This document shows, piece after piece, positions 52,133-61,554 of a DNA stretch of 64,000 bases. The position numbers and the translations under genes are program-made. The notes beneath the pieces were generated by a model. It made no database searches. It saw nothing but the letters and a program-made list of their open reading frames with translations, and was not told the DNA's origin. Each line of letters starts with the position of its first letter. The stretch's first letter is position 1. This stretch comes from Stercoripulliclostridium_A sp045577735 (GTDB lineage Bacteria; Bacillota; Clostridia; Christensenellales; DTU072): NCBI GenBank assembly GCA_045577735.1, contig JAZNIY010000019.1:1-64000 (forward strand). Direction: 5' to 3'.

Positions 52133-53500
52133 TTAGATAGCGTATTCGCAGTTTGCAATAGCATCAGCAAAAGCTTGGTTAATACCAACTTTACCGGTTA
52201 GACATTGAACCATGAGGTTGCCTACTTCGTCACGTGCTTGGGATGAACCGTTGAATGCAGGAGAGGTGTAGTATGCAGCTTCTTGTTCAAGACAGATCTT
52301 TGCTGAAAGAGCAGCGATGTTGGAGCCACCGTTTGCACCGTCGATGAACTTCTTGTATGCAGAGTTGGTGTTAACGGACTTGATTACTGGAACGTAACCG
52401 GAAACCATGGAGAATTCAGCTTGGAATGCTACGTTGGTGGTGAGGTACTTAACGAATAGCCAAGAAGCTTTTACTTCTTCACTGTCTTCTTTACCAAAGA
52501 TGCAAAGGCTGGGGCCTTGAGAGATAACTTTGGGGCTGTTTGCATTAACTTGGGGAATGGTGGTGATGCCTACGTCAAAGGGGTATGCACCGTTAACCAT
52601 AGCGGGACGTTGCTTGGTTGCACCTGCAGAAGAACCAATGCTCATGTAGCTCTTGGTGCCTTCAGCTGCGTTGAATAGACCGGAGGTGTATCCGCCGTAG
52701 ATGGTTTGGGTGGTTACGTAACCTTTGTTGTACCATTCTGAAAACTTGGTAACGAATGCCTTGTTGATATCGTTGTTGAATAGGAAGTGGTTGCCTTCTT
52801 GAGCACTGGTGTAGGGAGAACCATATTGTTCACACATGGTGATGAACCAGTTAGCTTCACTGTCATATCCTAGAGGAATGCATTCAGGATCGAGTTCCTT
52901 AATCCTTGCGCAAAGAGCTTCCATTTCGTCCCAAGTGGTGGGAGGAGTAAGGTTATTTGCAGTAAAGAAAGTCTTGTTGTAGTAAAGAACTTCGGTGGAT
53001 TTGCTTAGAGGCATGGTGTACATGAGGTTGTCACCAAATTGCTTACCTTCATTATAGTAACCTTGGATGAAGTCTGCCTTTTGTTCTGCGGTTAGACCAA
53101 CGATTTCGGTAGAACCATCAGCTCTGGTAACGGTTTCGGTGCTGTTGATGTATTCATCAAGAGTTTGAACAGCGCCTGCTACGTTGTAAAGAGCAACGTG
53201 GTCGGGATAGCAGTAAGCGATGTTGGGTTGTGCGCCAACGTTAATTTCGGTGCTGATTTGGTTTCTAACGTCATCATAGTTACCAACTTGTTCGTGCTCA
53301 ATAACGATGTCAGGATAGAGTTTGTTAAACTCAATAATGTGAGCTTCAAGAACGTCACGAAGGTTTTGACCCATGGTGTGATAGAACTTAATGGTGATTT
53401 TACCATCGTCATTGTTGTCTTTATCGCCACAAGCTACCATAGATACGGCAGAAGCGATCATGACTGCGATGAGCAATAGACACAAAAGTTTCTTCTTCAT
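52133..53500 (-). CDS. ABC transporter substrate-binding lipoprotein, family 1 (UgpB-like)
   Basis: A protein of 455 residues. Lipobox MVAC acylates C24. ITIKFYHTMGQNLRDVLEAH and PDIVIEHEQVGNYDDVRNQI start the family 1 fold, and ALYNVAGAVQTLDEYI and YYNKTFFTANNLTPPTTWDE are typical of CUT1 binders, close in style to UgpB. Known ligands are oligosaccharides and glycerol-phosphate compounds; the ligand here is unknown. AAGGAGA precedes the start. The abundant ACGT sites and strong codon bias suggest high expression. Confidence 0.85.
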   Translation of the reverse strand: MKKKLLCLLLIAVMIASAVSMVACGDKDNNDDGKITIKFYHTMGQNLRDVLEAHIIEFNKLYPDIVIEHEQVGNYDDVRNQISTEINVGAQPNIAYCYPDHVALYNVAGAVQTLDEYINSTETVTRADGSTEIVGLTAEQKADFIQGYYNEGKQFGDNLMYTMPLSKSTEVLYYNKTFFTANNLTPPTTWDEMEALCARIKELDPECIPLGYDSEANWFITMCEQYGSPYTSAQEGNHFLFNNDINKAFVTKFSEWYNKGYVTTQTIYGGYTSGLFNAAEGTKSYMSIGSSAGATKQRPAMVNGAYPFDVGITTIPQVNANSPKVISQGPSLCIFGKEDSEEVKASWLFVKYLTTNVAFQAEFSMVSGYVPVIKSVNTNSAYKKFIDGANGGSNIAALSAKICLEQEAAYYTSPAFNGSSQARDEVGNLMVQCLTGKVGINQAFADAIANCEYAI

Positions 53501-53579
53501 GTTTTTTCTCCTTGTAAAAATATTTTTATTTTTGTTTTGTTATCAACAATAACATTGATACTAATTAATAACCGATTTA

Positions 53580-54479
53580 TTAACCCTTCGTTCCACTTCT
53601 GGAAACGCCCTTCATAATGTACTTTCTGAAGAAAATGAATACTATGAATAGGGGGATGGAAACAAGTGCAACTGCCGCCATTTGTACAGGGAAGTTGGTG
53701 TCACCACTGGTTGCTTCGGTAAATGCGTTTCTAAGACCGTTTGTGATTAGTTGCATTTCTTGCTTTCTTGCAACTAGGTTTGGCCACATGTATGAGTTCC
53801 AGGCACCCATCATCTTTAATATGGTTATCGAAATGATGGTGGGCATTGCTAGAGGAATCATTACTTTCCAAAGGTATTTTAGGTCGCTTGTACCATCAAC
53901 TTTAGCGGCAAGATACAAGGAGTCTGGTATTTGCATAAAGCTTTGACGGAGTAGGTAAACGTAGAATACGCTAACTAGGAATGGTACGATTAGAACGGTG
54001 TAGGTGTTAAGCCAACCAAGTCTGAATACCGTTTCATAGTTGGTAATTGTAAAGAGTTCACCGGGGATCATCATGGTTCCAAGTAGTGCTGCGAACAATG
54101 CGTTCTTGCCTTTGAAGTCAAGACGAGCAAATACGAAAGCGGTTAGAACCGTGATTACAAGTGACAACAAGGTGGAAACTACGCCAACAATAACGGTGTT
54201 CTTGAATAGAACGCCAAGGTTTGCAGCAGTAAATGCTTCAGCATAGTTAGACCACATGATTTGTTTAGGCCAGAAAGTAGGTATGTTAAGTTTGTATTCC
54301 GTTAGAGTCTTAAGAGATGAAATAATCATCCAATAGAAGGGGAATAAAACTATGATTGCTATTATTATAAGGAAAAGATATCTAAGGAAGGTGCCTACAA
54401 TGTTATTTACTAATTGTAGTTTGGAAGTTTTTTCTATATCTCTTTCCTTCATGGTTGTAAGACTAGTTTTTTCTGCCAT
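53580..54479 (-). CDS. CUT1-type ABC permease, MalG/UgpE-like
   Basis: A protein of 299 residues with six helices. The EAA loop that touches the ATPase is visible in DSLYLAAKVDGTSDLKYLWKVMIP with the conserved G. It forms the membrane channel with the permease encoded ten bases upstream. AGGAGG precedes the start. Confidence 0.9.
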   Translation of the reverse strand: MAEKTSLTTMKERDIEKTSKLQLVNNIVGTFLRYLFLIIIAIIVLFPFYWMIISSLKTLTEYKLNIPTFWPKQIMWSNYAEAFTAANLGVLFKNTVIVGVVSTLLSLVITVLTAFVFARLDFKGKNALFAALLGTMMIPGELFTITNYETVFRLGWLNTYTVLIVPFLVSVFYVYLLRQSFMQIPDSLYLAAKVDGTSDLKYLWKVMIPLAMPTIISITILKMMGAWNSYMWPNLVARKQEMQLITNGLRNAFTEATSGDTNFPVQMAAVALVSIPLFIVFIFFRKYIMKGVSRSGTKG

Positions 54480-54489
54480 TTTGCACCTC

Positions 54490-55434
54490 CTAATAGTGAA
54501 CCTTCTTCTTGCTTACTTGCAAGTTGACGAGGGTTACTGCCATAATGATTGCAAATAGAATTAGTGCAGCAGCACTAGCTCTACCTTGGTGAGCACCGGC
54601 TAGAGAGTCGTAAATGTATCCTACCATAGTGTTCATGCCACCCTTATCACCAGGTGCACCCATCGTAGGTCCAAATATACCAACTATGCTGGAGTACTCT
54701 TTAAATCCACCCATAAATCCGGTAATTACTACGTATGCGATCATGGGAGAAAGTAGAGGAATGGTTATCTTAATTAGGGTTCTGAACCTAGAAGTACCAT
54801 CAACTTTTGCAGCATCATAGTATTGCTTGTTAACGCTTTGTAGTGCACCAAGAAGAATCAAAATCTTAAAGGGCAATGCGTTCCATACAATATATATAAT
54901 CATAACCGTCATGTTCGCCCAGTAACTAGAGCCAACGTTAATCCAATTAATAGGCTCTACCCCGAACAGACCAAGGAAGTTATTAATTATACCTGCCGTT
55001 TGTATGATTTCTCTTTCCGTACCATAGAAACTACCAACCATGTTGAACATCGCTGCGAATACCATACCAATTGCTATGGAGTTAGTAACGTAAGGCAAGA
55101 AGTATATGGTTTGGAGTACTCTTCTAAGGGGGCCAATAGAGTTTAGAACAACTGCAATAAGTAGTGCAAGTACAGTAGAAATTGGAACTGTAATTACGCA
55201 AAGTAGAACAGTGTTCTTCAAGCATGTAACAAAGTTGCGATATTCAACAACCTTTTGGAAGTTACCAAAGCCGAACTCGAAAGTTACGCCTCTTATGGCC
55301 TTCATCATGCTGTAATCCTCTAAGAAAGCCAACCTTATTGTGTTAATAATTGGATATACCGTGAACACTGCCAAGAGAATCAAAGCAGGGGACAAGTATA
55401 ACCAAGCTTTCCATTTGTGTTTAGAATCTACCAT
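54490..55434 (-). CDS. CUT1-type ABC permease, MalF/UgpA-like
   Basis: A protein of 314 residues with six helices. KQYYDAAKVDGTSRFRTLIK is the EAA loop. Length is that of UgpA rather than of the longer MalF. It lies 11 bases after the ATPase gene in one operon. The ribosome binding site is AGAGGTG. Confidence 0.9.
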   Translation of the reverse strand: MVDSKHKWKAWLYLSPALILLAVFTVYPIINTIRLAFLEDYSMMKAIRGVTFEFGFGNFQKVVEYRNFVTCLKNTVLLCVITVPISTVLALLIAVVLNSIGPLRRVLQTIYFLPYVTNSIAIGMVFAAMFNMVGSFYGTEREIIQTAGIINNFLGLFGVEPINWINVGSSYWANMTVMIIYIVWNALPFKILILLGALQSVNKQYYDAAKVDGTSRFRTLIKITIPLLSPMIAYVVITGFMGGFKEYSSIVGIFGPTMGAPGDKGGMNTMVGYIYDSLAGAHQGRASAAALILFAIIMAVTLVNLQVSKKKVHY

Positions 55435-55445
55435 AGTTTCACCTC

Positions 55446-57182
55446 TTATAGAAAGATTCTCTTTTCGTGGTTTTCACCGTTTTCTACAGTGATTTTGGGA
55501 TATACTTTGGTTTCACCATCAAGGTAATATACGTTGTATCCGCTAATAGCAGGTTTGTTTTGTTGTGAGAACTTTTCTTTAATACCATTAAAGAACTTCT
55601 TAACGTCAAACTTCTTAGCTTTTTCATTTCCTGCTTCAATAATATCTTTGCTTGCATCCTCTACATCTTGAGATGCGTCAACGTTAGCGGTTACGATTTC
55701 AGCGTGAAGTTCTACTGCAAGATTAATGTCGGTAGTTACGCAAAGGCGTGCGTTATCTACGCCACCTGCGAAATAAATGGTTTCTCCGTCCTTATTCTTA
55801 CCCATTGCAAGCTTGTAGGTAATTTCACCGGAAAGTGCGGGTTTTTCGGGGATAAGATTTTGGATGAATTCAACGGCAGGAGCAACTTTGGTTTGTGCAG
55901 CGGCAACAATCTTTTTACCTTGCTTAATGAAGAATTTTGCAATGGGTGAAAGATTTTGCTTTGCTTGTTTTTCAAGTTTTGCAATGTCTTCTGCAGTTAG
56001 TAGAACGCCGAGATCATATTTTCTTCCTTGGTATACCGCATTAAGAGTTTGGGTAGCCTTATTGAAAGAATATAGGGTTTCGGGGGCTTCGTCGGTTGAC
56101 CAAGAAACTCTTTCTTTTGCGAACAAGAAAGTCTTGTGGGGTTTAAGGTTGAAACGTACTTCACCGGAGGTAACGTTACCCTTGTTGTCTGCGTTAACAA
56201 TGGAACGAATGATGGGCGTATGAGCAGCAGGGTTTGCAGAAACGATGCTTACGTCACGACCCATAACTTCTATGCTACGAAGTTCGCAGTGCAATGCACC
56301 TTCTTCGGCAACTTCGAAACCTTCGGGACGAACACCAACGTATATTGCTTGGTCTGGTACGCCGGGAGCATCAAGAACAGCATCTTCACCAATGTAAACT
56401 TTACCATCACGAATAGTGCCGTCAAATACGTTGATAGGAGGAGTTCCAAGGAATTTGGCAACGAATAGGTTTTCAGGGCTGTCATATACGTCTTGAGGTG
56501 CACCTATTTGTTGTACAACACCTAGTTTCATAACAACGATCATATCGGAAATACTCATAGCTTCTTCTTGGTCGTGGGTTACGAATATGGTGGTAATTTG
56601 GGTTTCTCTTTGTATTCTTCTGATTTCTTCACGAGTTTGAAGTCTCAAACGAGCATCCAAGTTTGATAGAGGTTCGTCAAGAAGAAGAACGCGAGGCATT
56701 TTAACAAGAGCACGGGCAATAGCAACACGTTGTTGTTGTCCACCGGAAAGTTCGCTGGGTTTACGATCCATAAGACCGTCGATTTGAACGAGCTTAGCAG
56801 CTTCATATGCTCTCTTTAACATTTCGTCTTTGCTCATCTTGTCGCTACCCTTCAAGTTTTGGAGGGGGAACAAAATGTTTTGCTTAACCGTCATGTGAGG
56901 ATAGAGCGCGTAGTTTTGGAAAACAAGACCAACACCTCTGTTTTCGGGTGACAACGTAGTAATGTCATCATCGCCAAAATAGATTTTGCCGGAAGTAGGC
57001 TTTTGTAGACCACTAATCATATAAAGAGTGGTGGACTTACCACAGCCTGAAGGTCCAAGTAGACCAATAAGTTTGCCGTCTGGAATTTCAAAAGTGAAAT
57101 TGTTAACGGCTACTACTTCCTCGCCGGCTTTCTTGTTTCTGCTGGGAAATACTTTTGTTAAATTTTCAAGTACAACTTTCAT
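55446..57182 (-). CDS. CUT1-type ABC ATPase (UgpC/MsmX-like) with a long C-terminal extension
   Basis: A protein of 578 residues; relatives have about 360-380. Walker A GPSGCGKST (43-51), the signature LSGGQQQR and the Walker B/H-loop LLLDEPLSNLDARLR and FVTHDQEEAM are intact. A TOBE-like regulatory region follows to about 360. The last 210 residues are Lys/Ala/Glu-rich (AKNLSPIAKFFIK-like, AGNEKAKKFDVKKFFNGIKE) with two short beta segments (ISGYNVYYLDGETKVYP; EITYKLAMGKNKDGETIYF) and match nothing I know. ATG 57182 with AAGGA was chosen over a TTG six bases upstream. It energises the two permeases downstream. Confidence 0.85.
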   Translation of the reverse strand: MKVVLENLTKVFPSRNKKAGEEVVAVNNFTFEIPDGKLIGLLGPSGCGKSTTLYMISGLQKPTSGKIYFGDDDITTLSPENRGVGLVFQNYALYPHMTVKQNILFPLQNLKGSDKMSKDEMLKRAYEAAKLVQIDGLMDRKPSELSGGQQQRVAIARALVKMPRVLLLDEPLSNLDARLRLQTREEIRRIQRETQITTIFVTHDQEEAMSISDMIVVMKLGVVQQIGAPQDVYDSPENLFVAKFLGTPPINVFDGTIRDGKVYIGEDAVLDAPGVPDQAIYVGVRPEGFEVAEEGALHCELRSIEVMGRDVSIVSANPAAHTPIIRSIVNADNKGNVTSGEVRFNLKPHKTFLFAKERVSWSTDEAPETLYSFNKATQTLNAVYQGRKYDLGVLLTAEDIAKLEKQAKQNLSPIAKFFIKQGKKIVAAAQTKVAPAVEFIQNLIPEKPALSGEITYKLAMGKNKDGETIYFAGGVDNARLCVTTDINLAVELHAEIVTANVDASQDVEDASKDIIEAGNEKAKKFDVKKFFNGIKEKFSQQNKPAISGYNVYYLDGETKVYPKITVENGENHEKRIFL

Positions 57183-57259
57183 AGCCAAGAGTTCCTTTTT
57201 ATATTGTTTTATTTTTGTTTCTATAATTTACGGTAGCGAGCTACCAATGATTATCATCT

Positions 57260-58462
57260 TTAGTTTTGTGCGTTGGTATCACCAGTGTTGTCGCTCTTCT
57301 TGTCAATTTCAACAAAAGAAGAGGCTAGTGCGTTTGACGTTCCATACAATGGATCGGAGGCCATGTCACCCGAGGATTCAGCGTAGGCGTTACGTTTGAA
57401 TTCCATCATTTCAAGTTCATTATCAAATATCATTTGACTTGCTAAATCAACGCACACCGTTTTAGCAAATACGTCGTGTATAAAAGGTCTTGTATCTTTT
57501 TTCCAAACGAATAATACTATTTCAAAAATTACTAATAGGGCTATAACGATTACTGAAATAGCACCGTTTCCAGTAAATATCATTAAAATTAAAAGAGCGG
57601 GGACCATAGTTTCCACCGCATATTTTCCAAGGAAAGTTCTAATGAACATAGTAATTGTGTTTACACGTACACCATTTTGGTGCATAACGGCAACGCCGAA
57701 AACTTTTTTACCGATAGTCTGTCCGTTTTTGAAAAATAGTGGAACGGCAAACTCTAAAATTAGCATTGAAAGCAAGATACCAAGAGACACCATCATAAGA
57801 GTAAATGCAATAATTTTTGTCATTCTTGCATTGTATGAGAGATCTTTATCAAAGGCCTTGTCGCATTTTTCATATGCTTTGTACCAGTTTTTAAGTTGAC
57901 TCTTTGCCACGTCTTCTGCTTTCTTGGTTAAATCGGTGTCGAACTCTTCTTCATACATTTGAACGTACTTGATTGGTTTCATAAGGAAGAAAGCTTCACC
58001 ATAGATTGACTTTAGTTCTTTGGAGCAATCTTCATAAGCTGTGCGCCAAGATTGTTTTTGTTCATCAGAGTATCTGTCGAACTCTAAATCCAAAACGAAC
58101 AAGTCTACACCATGAGATTGCAAGTATTTTGATTGATATGATAAAAGAGTATCTAAATCGATTGCAGTGGCGTTATCAGTAGAAACAGCGTTGCTAAATT
58201 GTTCCGCATATTTGTCCCAAATCGCTTTTTGAGCATCATCTAATTCGTTATAATTTTGAGAAAAATCGACGCTATAAAAACGCTTATAATAGCAGGTGTG
58301 TGCTTCTTGGGTGGATATACTGCAATTCAAATGAGTGTCATAGTCGCAAGCTAGTCCAAGAAGCCAAGCAAATCCAACGGCAAGAACAGCAAAAAGTATA
58401 ACATCCAATACGAATGCCACTAATCTTTTTGTTATGGTTGCTTTTTGAACGTCGAAGATCAT
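57260..58462 (-). CDS. RDD-family membrane protein with a large insert
   Basis: A protein of 400 residues. The RDD motif start is ATITKRLVAFVLDVILFAVL at the N-terminus and NGQTIGKKVFGVAV in the second half, with three to four helices. Between the first two helices lies an extra domain of about 170 residues (about 50-225), charged and Tyr-rich, that probably faces outside. RDD proteins are linked to ion or small-molecule transport. The frame is open further upstream to 58633 but that part is AT-rich non-coding-like DNA; the start MIFDVQ was chosen. It is the first gene of the minus-strand run that continues with the ABC importer. Confidence 0.65.
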   Translation of the reverse strand: MIFDVQKATITKRLVAFVLDVILFAVLAVGFAWLLGLACDYDTHLNCSISTQEAHTCYYKRFYSVDFSQNYNELDDAQKAIWDKYAEQFSNAVSTDNATAIDLDTLLSYQSKYLQSHGVDLFVLDLEFDRYSDEQKQSWRTAYEDCSKELKSIYGEAFFLMKPIKYVQMYEEEFDTDLTKKAEDVAKSQLKNWYKAYEKCDKAFDKDLSYNARMTKIIAFTLMMVSLGILLSMLILEFAVPLFFKNGQTIGKKVFGVAVMHQNGVRVNTITMFIRTFLGKYAVETMVPALLILMIFTGNGAISVIVIALLVIFEIVLFVWKKDTRPFIHDVFAKTVCVDLASQMIFDNELEMMEFKRNAYAESSGDMASDPLYGTSNALASSFVEIDKKSDNTGDTNAQN

Positions 58463-59070
58463 ATTATTTCTCTTGCCTCTATATTGTGCGCGCGCAACAT
58501 TAAATAAATTAAACACACGCTCCTTAAAGATGTTAACATGTTTCGACAAAATAATCAAGTAAGAACATACAATTAATAATATAATTATTAGGAAAATTTT
58601 GGTAAATCTCAAATAGTAGTTTGTAAAAAACATTGGATAAAAAATCTAAGGTAAAATGATCGCTAGTCCAATACGTGAAGACATTAATATTTTCAGGGTA
58701 TAAAAGAACGAAAAAACAAGAACGTTGGAAGGGTGAAAAATGATGTTTTTGGGATGAAGGAATAATATATCAAACATTAATAAAAAATAGTGTATAGGGT
58801 TCCTATATTCAAATAAGAGTTACCTAAATTATAAATATGTGAAATCAAAAAAATAAAATATATGTCTTGAATGTCGAACAATCAAATACTAAAAATTTCA
58901 AAAAATTTTTCCTGTACATGATTTGTAAGTGTATTAAAAATGGCGGAGATATAATACTGATTCTTTTTAAGTTATGGTAAGACTTGGTTTTAATGATGTT
59001 TTAATAATTGACTTTAAAAAGCTTTTGTAATATTATAAGACTATAAATAAGCATTTATTTAGGAGAAATT
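58463..59070. other. Divergent intergenic region between the importer run and the endonuclease operon
   Basis: About 600 bases, strongly AT-rich, with a GCGCGCGC tract at 58489-58496 close to the RDD start codon. Apart from the promoter at 59008-59036 and a TAAATAA/TTATTTA hairpin just before the endonuclease ribosome binding site, I see no gene, repeat or RNA structure in it. Confidence 0.6.
59008..59036 (+). promoter_or_regulatory. Promoter of the endonuclease I operon
   Basis: TTGACT (59008-59013), 17-nt spacer, TATTAT (59031-59036). The hairpin TAAATAA/TTATTTA (about 59044-59061) overlaps the approach to the ribosome binding site AGGAG. Confidence 0.7.
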
Positions 59071-61542
59071 ATGTTTAAACTAAAGAAAGCTACTAAATTT
59101 ATTGCTCTGCTACTTCCTGTTTGCATATTGCTATGCACTCTAAGTTGTTGGGTAGGTGTTTTCTCATCTACTGAATCAGCAGATGTTGTTGAAGCCGCAA
59201 GTATTGAGGATTATTACGATGATCTCAATGAAAACTTGACAGGTACTGCGTTTAGGACGGAACTTGCTCAATTGATTACTACAACTCATACTTATAATCC
59301 AACGTATGGAGGATTGGGTAGTATTTTTGACGAGTCTGATGCTGACCCAAATAAAAGCGGTAATATTTTATGGTTTTATACCGGTACTTCCGTTTCTTTT
59401 AATGGGAGCTTTAATTCTGGTACAAATCGTGAACACGTATGGCCCAAGAACGCAGGTAGCGCTTTCCCCGAAACCAGTGATGCTGGTTCAGATGCTCACC
59501 ACCTACGTCCTACAAACCAAAATCTTAATTCTTCAAGAGGCAATAATAGTTTCGGTGAAGTACCTCAAACTAAAGCGAATATAGTTGGCGAGAACGGCTC
59601 CACTTCATACGATAATCTTTGCTACCAAGCAGACAGTGTTTTCTATCCCGGTGTAGGATATAGAGGCGCAACTGCTCGTATTCTAATGTACGTACAAACC
59701 CGTTGGGGTGATAAATACAACTTATCATTTGTTTTGGGAAAAGGAAACGATAAAACGATTGGTGATATCGAAGACCTAATGAAGTGGCACATTGAAGAAC
59801 CTCCAACTGAAGCTGAAATAAGAAGAAACGAGGTCGTTTATGGCATTCAAGGAAACCGAAACCCATTTATTGATCACCCTGAATACGCAGAAATGATTTA
59901 TTGTCACGATGGTAAATCATACAACGATGAGCTTCAAAACGTGGTTAAAGAATATGGTAGCTATCTAGGCAATACTGGTGATCCTTCCATTGAAGTTGAG
60001 GATATTACCATTTCTCCTAATGCTGTAAATCTTGCAGTTGGTGAAACAAGCAACTTTACTGCTACCGTTTATCCTGCCGGCGCAATTAGTTCTGTAAAGT
60101 GGACTTCTTCAAATCCTAACGTTGCTAGCATAAATAATGGAGTTGTTACCGCTGTCTCAAGTGGAACCACTACCATTACTGCAACTAGCGTGGCAAATGA
60201 AACTATAAAAGCAACTGCAGTTGTTAACGTTAAGGCTGTTTCATCTATCAAGGTAACTGGTAATTTAATAAAAACCGAATATAGTGCTGGCGATGCATTC
60301 AATCCTGGTGGTCTGGTTGTAACAGCAACCTATTCCGACGGAAGCACTGCAACCATTAATAACGGAAGTTGTGATTGGCTGGACGGAACTACTAATGCAA
60401 AAACGTTAGAGGAAGGAAGCACTTCTGTAATATGCCGTTATGCTGGGATGGAAGATACTTTTGAAGGGATTACCGTAAAGAAAGCAACTACCTATAAAGT
60501 AACTATTACTCGCGATAGTTTTTCTGGTTCTGGTGCCTATAACTGGATCGGCTGGACTGCTGACAATGTTTCTGGTCAAGCATTTATGTATCCAGGAAAT
60601 ACTACTAACATTCAAATGAATAGTTCTAAGACCTCACAATTCATATACAACACTACACCGATTTCAGGTGGTATCGTTTCTATTACAATGAAGACTACGG
60701 GAGATAAAGATTGGAAGGTATACACTTCTACAACTCCCTATACTGCTGTTAGTGGCGTGCCTACAACGGGTACAGAAATGGGAACATTTACTTCTACTCC
60801 AGATGGTGGAACTTTGAATTTGGGAACCCAAAATCAATATTTTACAATAAATTATGTATCTACAGGCGCCGTTTATATTGAAGAAATTGTAATAGTTTGT
60901 GGCTCTAGCCATGTACATACCCCCGGTGAATGGATTGTTGATAAAGAGGCTACTTGTTCCTCTAGTGGTAGTAGACATAATGAATGTACCGAATGTGGCG
61001 AAATAGTTAACGTTGAAGAAATAACGGCTCTCAGTCACTCATATGGCGCTTGGGCAGTTACCTTGAATCCTACTTGTAAGGCTGAAGGTCGCGAAGAAAG
61101 TGTTTGTGCTGTTTGTGGCGAGAAAGAAGAGCGTTCAATTGAAAGAGCTGATCACGAATTTAGCGAATGGGTTGTAGTTGCAATGGGCATAGAAGCAAGA
61201 GAGTGCATTAATTGCGATCATAAGGAAGAACGTGCAACTGCTGATTTAGAGCAAGTTGAGGCATTCTGTGGATTGGTAGAAAAAGTTATAGAGAGTGATG
61301 AAATAGAAGAAAAATTGACTGCCATTGACGATGCGTTAGAATTCTATAAAGATTTAAGCGATAGCGAAAAAGATGCCGTCAAGAATGCTTATGAAACCTT
61401 AAAACAAGAAATCGTAGATTACAACGCTTATGTAACCGAGATTAATGATGAAGCATCAAAAGCTGTTAATAATGCAATATTGTTCTATATTGGAGCAATA
61501 TCTGCTCTTGCTTTTGCAGCATATTTCCTTTTAAAGATATAA
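59071..61542 (+). CDS. Surface-anchored endonuclease I with Ig-like domains
   Basis: A protein of 823 residues. Domain order: signal peptide (1-42); endonuclease I/EndA domain (about 47-290) with REHVWP at 120-125 and DAHHLRP at 141-147, the metal and catalytic histidine region; BIG2 domain (about 312-390; VKWTSSNPNVASINNGVVTA); group-3-like Ig domain (about 392-468); a lectin-like domain (470-615); three CxxC modules (ECTECGE, VCAVCGE, ECINCDH) to about 730; a charged helix; and a final membrane helix (799-821). It should cleave DNA non-specifically at the cell surface. It is divergent from the run with the other nuclease and the importer. Confidence 0.85.
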   Translation: MFKLKKATKFIALLLPVCILLCTLSCWVGVFSSTESADVVEAASIEDYYDDLNENLTGTAFRTELAQLITTTHTYNPTYGGLGSIFDESDADPNKSGNILWFYTGTSVSFNGSFNSGTNREHVWPKNAGSAFPETSDAGSDAHHLRPTNQNLNSSRGNNSFGEVPQTKANIVGENGSTSYDNLCYQADSVFYPGVGYRGATARILMYVQTRWGDKYNLSFVLGKGNDKTIGDIEDLMKWHIEEPPTEAEIRRNEVVYGIQGNRNPFIDHPEYAEMIYCHDGKSYNDELQNVVKEYGSYLGNTGDPSIEVEDITISPNAVNLAVGETSNFTATVYPAGAISSVKWTSSNPNVASINNGVVTAVSSGTTTITATSVANETIKATAVVNVKAVSSIKVTGNLIKTEYSAGDAFNPGGLVVTATYSDGSTATINNGSCDWLDGTTNAKTLEEGSTSVICRYAGMEDTFEGITVKKATTYKVTITRDSFSGSGAYNWIGWTADNVSGQAFMYPGNTTNIQMNSSKTSQFIYNTTPISGGIVSITMKTTGDKDWKVYTSTTPYTAVSGVPTTGTEMGTFTSTPDGGTLNLGTQNQYFTINYVSTGAVYIEEIVIVCGSSHVHTPGEWIVDKEATCSSSGSRHNECTECGEIVNVEEITALSHSYGAWAVTLNPTCKAEGREESVCAVCGEKEERSIERADHEFSEWVVVAMGIEARECINCDHKEERATADLEQVEAFCGLVEKVIESDEIEEKLTAIDDALEFYKDLSDSEKDAVKNAYETLKQEIVDYNAYVTEINDEASKAVNNAILFYIGAISALAFAAYFLLKI

Positions 61543-61554
61543 GGAGAGTTTGAT

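Noticed and set aside
58463..58633. N-terminal extension of the RDD protein with an extra hydrophobic helix
   Set aside because: AT-rich DNA gives hydrophobic residues in any frame, and no ribosome binding site precedes the far start.
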